A DNA stretch of 34,595 nucleotides from an uncultured Clostridia bacterium (GTDB lineage Bacteria; Bacillota; Clostridia; Christensenellales; Borkfalkiaceae): the NCBI GenBank assembly GCA_947631465.1, contig CANRLK010000017.1:1-34595 (forward strand), given 5' to 3'. Both the position numbers and the translations under genes were made by a program. This document shows, piece after piece, positions 7,524 to 12,654 of the stretch; position 1 is the first letter of the stretch, and the number at the start of each line of letters is the position of its first letter. The notes beneath the pieces are model-generated. The model worked only from the letters and a program-made list of their open reading frames with translations. It searched no databases and was not told the DNA's origin.

Positions 7524-8207
7524 TTATTTCTTTAATAGCTTGCATAAAGCCGCCCTCTTATTAACAAGCGCTATAACTTCGCTTGCCGAAGCTGGATTGG
7601 CACGTTTCTCAAATTCGTCGAACTTTTCGGCTATCTCGCTCTCCACAGCGGCGAGCTCTTCGCCCGACATCGGGTCGCTGTAACGGATCGCTTCATATAC
7701 CTTCTTTGCCTCGGCTTTGAGCTCGGGAGTCTGCGCCGCAGTCATGACACTCTCAGCTCGCGTAGTCAGTTCTCTTATAAAAGAGGTCTGCACTTTTACT
7801 TTCTCGTCGATCGCAGAAACCGTTTCCGCGGCGGCTTTTGCCTTTATCACCGAGACTGCGCCAAACGCCATGATTATACTGCAAACGATTGCCGCAATCC
7901 AGGCGGGGATCTGCGGCACTGTCATAAACACGATCCCGACGACCGCTGTCAAGATCAGCGTAATATAACTAATGAATACGAGCGGCAGGTTATAGAATCG
8001 TTTTCGCTTCTCGCTTTCCTTGAAGGCAAGCCATGCGCAAAAGAGTTGCCCAAAAAACGCCGCAAGGGTAAACCCGTAGCCGATCCAAAACCCGCCGCCG
8101 AATTTGTTCACGCCTGCGATCTCGCTCGGCGTAACAAATACGATGACATGAAAGATCGCAAGGAAAATCATCCAACAAATGAGATAAGGCACAAATTTCT
8201 TTTTCAT
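7524..8207 (-). CDS. Four-helix membrane protein with cytoplasmic helical tail
   Basis: 227 residues from the ATG at 8207, which has an AAAGGTGA ribosome site. A longer frame upstream only overlaps the SPFH zinc ribbons and is rejected. Hydrophobic segments lie at about 7-26, 39-62, 74-97 and 101-122. The remaining ~100 residues are charged helix (ETVSAIDEKVKV..., AEAKKVYEAI...), probably cytoplasmic. I do not recognise a named family. It sits 11 bases after the SPFH gene, in one operon with SPFH and TIR genes, so a role as membrane anchor or sensor for the complex is plausible. Its higher GC resembles the SPFH gene rather than the TIR and TPR genes. Confidence 0.75.
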   Translation of the reverse strand: MKKKFVPYLICWMIFLAIFHVIVFVTPSEIAGVNKFGGGFWIGYGFTLAAFFGQLFCAWLAFKESEKRKRFYNLPLVFISYITLILTAVVGIVFMTVPQIPAWIAAIVCSIIMAFGAVSVIKAKAAAETVSAIDEKVKVQTSFIRELTTRAESVMTAAQTPELKAEAKKVYEAIRYSDPMSGEELAAVESEIAEKFDEFEKRANPASASEVIALVNKRAALCKLLKK

Positions 8208-8218
8208 TGTTTCACCTT

Positions 8219-9361
8219 TCACAATTTTTCTCCGCATTCTGGGCAAAATTTTGCGCCGTTTACAGTCGTTCCGCACTTCGGGCAGACCGCAATAACTTTT
8301 GTCCCGCATTCTGGACAAAATTTCGCGCCCGCCGCCAACAACGCGCCGCAATTTGTGCATTTCTGAATGCGCGGTGTCGCCGTTTCATTCACTGCTTCCT
8401 TCATCGTTCCGCCGACCATCCCCGCGACCGCGCCGCCGACTCCCGCCATCGTACCGAGCCCCACGCCCATATTGGTGAATTGCCCGACCGCCTCGTTCTC
8501 CGCGACCTTTTCCGCAACGTCGAACCCGCGTTCTTGCTGATAAGTGTAGCCCTCTTGTGCGCGCTTCGTCGCCTGTGCCTGTGAATCAATGATAAGTTTC
8601 TGTGCTTCCGTCTGCGCATAGATCAAATCGGTCTGTTGGCGCAATTTTGCCTCGACAATATCGGCATATTGACGGAAATGCAATTCTTTGAACTTTTCAT
8701 ACTGCGGGTCTCCGTCGGGTTTTACGATCGTCGTGACAAAGAATTTTTCGAGAGCAACGCCGTAATCTGCGAAATCGTCGATTAGAAGTTTTTTGATCGC
8801 TTCAGAAAAAACCGTGAGATTTTCGTCGATTTCGAAGATATTAATTGCGTTGGTTTTGACGACCTGGGCGATGTAAGTCTTGATCCTCGTCATTAAAAAA
8901 GCACGGAAAAACCCGACCAACTTTTGTTGGCTTAAATCGTTTTCCGTGCCGACAAGTTTTAAGAGCAATTTGCGGGAATCTTCCGCGCGCAAACTCATTT
9001 CTCCGCTTGCGCCGATCGAAATAGGGAACTTATAAGTAGGTTCTATGTACTGCACCCTGGAATCCGTTCCCCACTTGATCGCCATTTGTTCTGTCTTGTT
9101 GATGAAATAGACTTCGCAATGGAAAGGGGTTTTGTCGTCCGTCGCGCGGTTAAGTACCTTCCCGATCAAGGGAATGTTCTGCGTTTCAAGCGTATACCGT
9201 CCCGCACCGAATAGGTCGAGTGCTTGCCCGTTCATGAAGAAGATCGCTTCCTGCGATTCATGAACGATCAGCTGCGTGAGAGAATTGAAATCCTCGCACG
9301 GGTGCTTCCATATGAACGTAGTATTGTCTCCCTCATATTTTATCACTTCCGCTATGTGCAT
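8219..9361 (-). CDS. YdjI-like SPFH/band-7 protein with two C-terminal zinc ribbons
   Basis: 380 residues. Residues ~20-220 form an SPFH domain of the YdjI / virion-core-like type (QEAIFFMNGQALDLFGAGRYTL, the family's FxxGxaxdxFgpGrytL pattern). A helical region rich in Gln/Ala (~225-290) is typical of band-7 oligomerisation segments. A Gly-rich stretch (~292-322) precedes two tandem CxxC...CxxC ribbons (C335/338/349/352 and C360/363/373/376). In Bacillus subtilis a YdjI protein helps bring the membrane-stress factor PspA to the membrane. Here it is the first gene of the TIR operon, with ribosome site TAAGGAG. It probably builds a membrane-associated scaffold. The family call is firm; the function here is inferred. 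Confidence 0.87.
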   Translation of the reverse strand: MHIAEVIKYEGDNTTFIWKHPCEDFNSLTQLIVHESQEAIFFMNGQALDLFGAGRYTLETQNIPLIGKVLNRATDDKTPFHCEVYFINKTEQMAIKWGTDSRVQYIEPTYKFPISIGASGEMSLRAEDSRKLLLKLVGTENDLSQQKLVGFFRAFLMTRIKTYIAQVVKTNAINIFEIDENLTVFSEAIKKLLIDDFADYGVALEKFFVTTIVKPDGDPQYEKFKELHFRQYADIVEAKLRQQTDLIYAQTEAQKLIIDSQAQATKRAQEGYTYQQERGFDVAEKVAENEAVGQFTNMGVGLGTMAGVGGAVAGMVGGTMKEAVNETATPRIQKCTNCGALLAAGAKFCPECGTKVIAVCPKCGTTVNGAKFCPECGEKL

Positions 9362-9395
9362 CTTCTGTACTCCTTATATAAACTTAATGAAGATA

Positions 9396-9496
9396 TCACA
9401 AATTAAAGTTTGTGACAATACCACTTTAACACAAACTTTCAGAAATGTCAATGAAAGGACAAATAAAAGTTGGTATGATGATTGAAAAAAGTTTGA
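9396..9496. promoter_or_regulatory. Divergent promoter with three XRE operator-like motifs
   Basis: A perfect inverted repeat TCACAAA-N6-TTTGTGA lies at 9396-9415. Its half AAAGTTTGTG recurs reversed at 9430-9439 and, as AAAAGTTTGA, at 9487-9496. The minus-strand operon promoter is TTGACA (9451-9446), 17 bases, TAAAGT (9428-9423), so the middle motif lies in its spacer and the palindrome just downstream of the -10. The third motif precedes the XRE gene ribosome site. This is the layout of a repressor controlling the operon and itself. Confidence 0.7.
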
Positions 9497-9508
9497 ATTG
9501 GAGAAAGA

Positions 9509-9847
9509 ATGTCAAGTTACGGTCAACGCATCAGAGAGTTAAGGGAAGAGCGCGGCTTATCGCTCATGTCGCTCGCAAAGGCGATCGGCGTCAGTGATAC
9601 CGCGATTTGCAAATGGGAAAACCAGCTCGCCGAGCCGAAGCTCTCCTATATTCTGCGCATGGCGGATTTCTTCAACTGCTCCGCCGACTTCTTGATGGGG
9701 CGTTCGGACGAACTGGGGTGGGTCGTTCAGCCGTGTTTGCTTACCGCTGAAGACAAACAAATACTTGATATTTTTCATGCCCTATCTCCACGAATGAGAG
9801 AGCTCGCCATACAGACGTTAAAGTTGTGGATTACCACTCAAAATTAA
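9509..9847 (+). CDS. XRE-family transcriptional regulator
   Basis: 112 residues. The N-terminal ~65 form a classic helix-turn-helix of the Cro/CI (HTH_3) type: IRELREERGLSLMSLAKAIG, then SDTAICKWENQLAEPKLSYI. A short helical C-terminus (LTAEDKQILDIFHALSPRMR...) probably mediates dimerisation. There is no peptidase or ligand domain. It is divergent from the SPFH/TIR operon and separated by 147 bases containing repeated operator-like motifs. It most likely represses that operon and its own promoter; the inducing signal is unknown. Confidence 0.88.
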   Translation: MSSYGQRIRELREERGLSLMSLAKAIGVSDTAICKWENQLAEPKLSYILRMADFFNCSADFLMGRSDELGWVVQPCLLTAEDKQILDIFHALSPRMRELAIQTLKLWITTQN

Positions 9848-9891
9848 GAATTGTCTCAAATAAAAACGGCATAAAAAATTCAATTTGGGTC

Positions 9892-9920
9892 TTGACAAGC
9901 GCATTTTTATATGGTATAAT
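9892..9920 (+). promoter_or_regulatory. Consensus promoter of the structured leader RNA
   Basis: TTGACA (9892-9897), 17 bases, TATAAT (9915-9920), an exact consensus promoter 45 bases after the XRE stop. Transcription would start near 9927 and run into the hairpin series upstream of tnpV. Confidence 0.75.
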
Positions 9921-9971
9921 AAAAATATCAGACAGGCATAACTTGGGTGAGATGAACGCATTTTCATCATC

Positions 9972-10000
9972 AAAGCGAGGCATTTTTTTGACCTCGCTTT
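9972..10000 (+). terminator. Leader hairpin, possible attenuator
   Basis: AAAGCGAGG (9972-9980) pairs with CCTCGCTTT (9992-10000) across an 11-base T-rich loop and is followed by TTGCG. The T tail is short, so it could be an attenuator or simply a structural stem. Confidence 0.4.
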
Positions 10001-10033
10001 TGCGTACCCGAAAACACGAAAAGGAGGTGATTT

Positions 10034-10069
10034 TTGCAACAAAAAGGGAAGGAAAAGGAAGCAGGTTAA
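10034..10069 (+). CDS. Possible 11-residue leader peptide
   Basis: A perfect anti-16S ribosome site (AAGGAGGTGAT, 10021-10031) lies at ideal distance before a TTG that opens an 11-codon frame, MQQKGKEKEAG, ending at TAA 10067-10069. The stop falls inside the first conserved bases of the structured RNA. Such a strong site before so short a frame suggests translation-coupled folding of the downstream RNA. Copy A also has a short TTG-started frame ending at the same place, without the strong site. Confidence 0.4.
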   Translation: MQQKGKEKEAG

Positions 10070-10201
10070 GGCAGGTGCCACAAGGCACCTTGCGAAGCCC
10101 CCGAACAGGGGGCGGACAAGTCGGATACCGACTTTCCTTGCGGGGAGAAAAGAACATTGAGTCCACGCAAGGAAAAGAAAAAATCGCGCTACCTTTCTCC
10201 C
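10061..10201 (+). ncRNA. Candidate structured leader RNA with pseudoknot
   Basis: Four consecutive stems are visible. AGGTGCC/GGCACCT spans 10073-10090. GCCCCC/GGGGGC spans 10097-10113. AAGTCGG/CCGACTT spans 10118-10134. TTCCTTGCG/CGCAAGGAA spans 10134-10174. The loop of the last stem contains GGGAGAAA (10143-10150), which can pair with TTTCTCCC at 10194-10201, giving an 8-bp pseudoknot. I know no named RNA family with this series. It precedes the tnpV promoter in both module copies. It could be a regulatory leader or small RNA, or alternatively a DNA site such as an origin of transfer. Confidence 0.5.
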
Positions 10202-10242
10202 AAAATTTCTCGTTCTTCCGTAAACTTTTTTCACCGAACCTC

Positions 10243-10282
10243 TTGACAAACAGGAAAAAATATTGTATCGTATGCATACGAT
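10243..10282 (+). promoter_or_regulatory. tnpV promoter with palindromic operator over the -10
   Basis: TTGACA (10243-10248), 17 bases, TATCGT (10266-10271). The perfect 16-bp palindrome ATCGTATGCATACGAT (10267-10282) covers the -10 and start point, fitting a repressor site. All of it is deleted from copy A. Confidence 0.65.
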
Positions 10283-10304
10283 TCATATTTTACAGGAGGT
10301 TTTT

Positions 10305-10661
10305 ATGATCAGCGACGAAGAAATTTTGCGCAAAGTTAAAATTGAGCGAGAAATGCCCGTTGAGGAAGTTTTACGGTATCAAGAGATTTCACAGCCCGAA
10401 CATTACGGGAAGTACGGCTCACTTGCCCTTGCCTATCTTCAAAATCATCGGATAGACAAACTTGTAGAGATCAACGATCTTCCCGAATATTTGCATGAGA
10501 TAGACCGTCAAGCGGACGAACTGTATGACACGCTCTATCGGCAAATGTCCGAGTGGGACGAGTACAAGCGGACGGGAGATTATCTTACCGACGTTCAAAG
10601 AATCAAGACAATGCAGAGCATCATCGAAGAGACGATTTTAGATCAAATCGTTTATGTCTGA
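10305..10661 (+). CDS. tnpV: TnpV-like protein of the integration module
   Basis: 118 residues, starting at the ATG preceded by ACAGGAGG; an earlier start at 10263 lies inside the operator and is rejected. The second half matches the short TnpV proteins of clostridial mobile elements: AYLQNHRIDKLVEIN, YLHEIDRQADELYDTLYRQM, and a C-terminal helix ending ETILDQIVYV. The fold is all-helical with no known catalytic motif and the role is not established; its place just upstream of the integrase suggests an accessory or regulatory part in excision. Bases 10420-10597 are identical to copy A, a sign of recent exchange. Confidence 0.7.
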   Translation: MISDEEILRKVKIEREMPVEEVLRYQEISQPEHYGKYGSLALAYLQNHRIDKLVEINDLPEYLHEIDRQADELYDTLYRQMSEWDEYKRTGDYLTDVQRIKTMQSIIEETILDQIVYV

Positions 10662-10793
10662 GGGAACGCCGAGAAAGATCTTAAACAAGAGAACGGCTTT
10701 ACGAAGAAGCAACTCATCTATGAGGGTTGGGAAGTGCTGAAGCACGGGCGCAGAAGCCCAAATAATGAAATCCCTGCGTGGACAAGCCCATGA
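10655..10793 (+). pseudogene. Frameshifted small ORF after tnpV
   Basis: An ATG overlaps the tnpV stop (TATGTCTGA). Adding one G in the following GAGGG run would open a frame reading MSEGNAEKDLKQENG, then FTKKQLIYEGWEVLKHGRRS, ending at TGA 10791-10793. Both module copies carry the same short GAGGG run, and copy A has a further 1-base loss. I take it as a decayed gene once coupled to tnpV, but a programmed shift cannot be excluded. Confidence 0.35.
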
Positions 10794-10854
10794 GAACTTC
10801 GAACAGGATTTTCCATGGGCGTTTCGCAGAAAAATTCATAAAAGGAGGTCTTTT

Positions 10855-10926
10855 GTGAATGGAGAGAGAACATGGTATCCTTGGCGGTGGAACACACCGT
10901 CACACATTAAAAATAAGGAGAATTGA
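10855..10926 (+). CDS. 23-residue Trp-rich small protein upstream of integrase
   Basis: GTG start with a perfect AAAGGAGG site 6 bases upstream. The product is a basic peptide with three Trp residues (RTWYPWRWNTPSH in its core). The stop TGA at 10924-10926 overlaps the TTG start of the integrase, so reading it would couple translation of the integrase. The open frame also continues upstream without a start to about 10790. It is disrupted by a nonsense codon in copy A. Function unknown; it may be only a coupling leader for the integrase. Confidence 0.5.
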   Translation: MNGERTWYPWRWNTPSHIKNKEN

Positions 10927-12161
10927 CGGAGCAGGAATTAAACAGCATTATTGTAACGATCAAAAACATTCCCGAGGAAGAAAGCGCACTTGCGCGACAG
11001 TTGTTGCGGGCGACAGCTGAAAATATCTTAAAAGATCGTGCCTCGGGAGAAGAACAGAGAAAAAGCGATATTGAGCAGTCTTTTCGGATATTCGGCGAAA
11101 AGGAGATCATGCAAATGCCGAAAGCATTCAGAAAAGAATTTAGGACGGAGGGCTGTACCGCTCATATCCGCAAGCGTAAGAGCGGGAAAACCCATTGGAA
11201 CTATGAGGTGCGTTATCGCAGACACGGCTACAACATCTCAGCCTCTGCGAATAACCTCGAAGAAGCAAAGATGAAGTTTCTTGTCAAACTCAAAGAAGCG
11301 GAAAAGACGGGCAGAAAAGCACCCGTGAAAAAGCCGACATCCAAAAAGTTAGGCGAGTTCGCGGACTACATCTTTGAAACCTATTATAAGCGCAAAGTGA
11401 CCGCAGAGACGTACAAAAATAACCTCAACCGCTACCGAAATCACATTGAACCGATTTTCGGGCAGACGGCAATCGAAAAGATCATGCCTGCCGATTGTCA
11501 AGCCCTTATCGACGGCATCGAGGAACAGGGCAAGGGCAAGACAGCCGATGAGGTTTTTTCGATCTTGAACATGCTCTTTAACCTCGCCATAAAGCACAGC
11601 ATTCTCACGCATAATCCGATGGAACTCGTCTTTCACAAACAGCATGAGACCCAACACGGAAAGGCACTTACAAAAGAGGAAGAAAAACTGCTTCTCGAAA
11701 AATCGGCGGGAACTCCCTATCAGAAAATGTTTGCGATTGCGCTCTACACGGGAATGCGTCCGAATGAGTTTGAGACAGCGAAGATCGAGGGGGATTTCAT
11801 TGTAGCGGTGAACAGTAAGCGAAAGAGCGGAAAAACCGAATATAAGAAAATCCCGATCATAGCGCCGCTCAAACCGTTCCTGCAAGAGAGCGAAATCAAA
11901 TTCTATGGAACAAACCGACTGCGCGAGCGATTCAAATTGATCTTGCCCGAACACAAGATTTACGATCTGCGAACGACATTTTATACTCGGTGCTGTGAGC
12001 TTGGGGTATCGGACGCGGCGCGGTCGGAGTTTGTCGGACATTCGCTGGGTGCGCTCGGAAATGCTTATACCGATCTTTCGGATGAGTTTCTTTTGAATGA
12101 GGGAAAGAAGCTCGACAAATGGAGTTTTATGCCCCAATCTGTGCCCCAAAACCGCGAATAA
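10923..12161 (+). CDS. int: Tyrosine-recombinase integrase
   Basis: 412 residues from a TTG that overlaps the upstream stop; the ribosome site is close, which suggests translational coupling. Residues ~68-130 are an arm-binding AP2-like domain, ~140-235 the core-binding SAM-like domain, and ~250-400 the catalytic domain. R279 (TGMRPNEF), a Lys near 301-309, R350 (IYDLRTTF; the usual first His is replaced), H373 (VGHSLG) and Y382 (AYTDLS) are visible. It sits 94 bases from the tRNA-Pro 3' end, which forms its attachment site, and should catalyse integration and excision of the 5043-12281 element. The N-terminal ~65 residues form an extra helical segment. It appears intact. Confidence 0.92.
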   Translation: MTEQELNSIIVTIKNIPEEESALARQLLRATAENILKDRASGEEQRKSDIEQSFRIFGEKEIMQMPKAFRKEFRTEGCTAHIRKRKSGKTHWNYEVRYRRHGYNISASANNLEEAKMKFLVKLKEAEKTGRKAPVKKPTSKKLGEFADYIFETYYKRKVTAETYKNNLNRYRNHIEPIFGQTAIEKIMPADCQALIDGIEEQGKGKTADEVFSILNMLFNLAIKHSILTHNPMELVFHKQHETQHGKALTKEEEKLLLEKSAGTPYQKMFAIALYTGMRPNEFETAKIEGDFIVAVNSKRKSGKTEYKKIPIIAPLKPFLQESEIKFYGTNRLRERFKLILPEHKIYDLRTTFYTRCCELGVSDAARSEFVGHSLGALGNAYTDLSDEFLLNEGKKLDKWSFMPQSVPQNRE

Positions 12162-12210
12162 AACTGAATGATACCTAAAAAGTCAACAAAATATCACAAT
12201 AAACTGCAAT

Positions 12211-12255
12211 AAAAAGCCCGATTTGGGCAAAAACTTGCTCAAAATCGGGCTTTTT
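12211..12255. terminator. Bidirectional terminator between integrase and tRNA-Pro
   Basis: AAAAAGCCCGATTT (12211-12224) pairs with AAATCGGGCTTTTT (12242-12255). It ends the integrase transcript on the plus strand. On the minus strand it follows the tRNA CCA directly, so the element brings its own terminator for the tRNA it disrupts. Confidence 0.8.
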
Positions 12256-12281
12256 GGTCGAGGAGACGGGATTTGAACCCA
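12255..12281 (-). repeat. attR of the integrative element (within tRNA-Pro)
   Basis: 27 bases identical to 5043-5069, covering CCA, acceptor 3' strand and T-arm of the tRNA. The tRNA is complete on this side, so insertion restores it. Confidence 0.8.
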
Positions 12282-12331
12282 CGACCTCTTGGTCCCGAAC
12301 CAAGCGCGCTACCAAACTGCGCTACTCCTCG
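12255..12331 (-). tRNA. tRNA-Pro (anticodon CGG)
   Basis: The minus-strand sequence folds as a full cloverleaf. The acceptor CGAGGAG pairs with CTCCTCG, the D stem is GCGC/GCGC, and the anticodon stem CTTGG/CCAAG carries a TTCGGGA loop, so the anticodon is CGG. The T arm is GTGGG-TTCAAAT-CCCGT. CCA is encoded. It decodes CCG and is the integration target of the adjacent element. Confidence 0.95.
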
Positions 12332-12426
12332 CTCTTTTCCGAAATTTTGCGCTTCTCAGCCAAAACTTCGCTCTTTTCAGCTTAAAACTATTCTCTTTTC
12401 TGCCGCTTTTCTCAAACGCGTTTCCT

Positions 12427-12455
12427 ATTATAACAAATCTTTCCGCGTTTCGCAA
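12427..12455 (-). promoter_or_regulatory. Promoter of tRNA-Pro
   Basis: On the minus strand TTGCGA (12455-12450), 17 bases, TATAAT (12432-12427), about 95 bases upstream of the tRNA 5' end. Confidence 0.6.
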
Positions 12456-12563
12456 GCGTTTTTTCCCCGTTCTTCTCATTTTCGAAAAATTTCCCGCTCT
12501 TCCAACCTTCTTCCATCCCAAGAAGATCTTCTTTGCGCCTTCCGACTTTTCTCGCTTAGAATG

Positions 12564-12592
12564 TTGACAGTATTTTATATTTTTGTTATAAT
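12564..12592 (+). promoter_or_regulatory. Consensus promoter of the Na/Pi cotransporter gene
   Basis: TTGACA (12564-12569), 17 bases, TATAAT (12587-12592), giving a leader of about 55 bases before the ATG at 12655. Confidence 0.75.
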
Positions 12593-12654
12593 GCTATTCG
12601 GGAAGATATCGCACGCGACCTTTCGCTTCGCAGAAGAGGAGATTTATCCGTTCT

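Larger units (their letters stand above)
5043..12281 (+). mobile_element. Integrative element in tRNA-Pro carrying the SPFH/TIR operon
   Basis: Direct repeats of 27 bp (5043-5069 and 12255-12281) bound it. A tyrosine integrase lies at the right end, next to the tRNA. The contents are AT-richer than the chromosome that follows. No conjugation genes, relaxase or replication protein are visible, so it is a small integrative element needing a helper if it transfers. Cargo: a four-gene minus-strand operon with a divergent XRE regulator. Recombination module: leader, structured RNA, tnpV, small ORF, integrase. Confidence 0.8.

Noticed and set aside
8208..8360. Longer N-terminus for the 4-TM protein
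   Set aside because: The extra 51 residues are an off-frame copy of the SPFH zinc ribbons. The ATG at 8207 has its own ribosome site.
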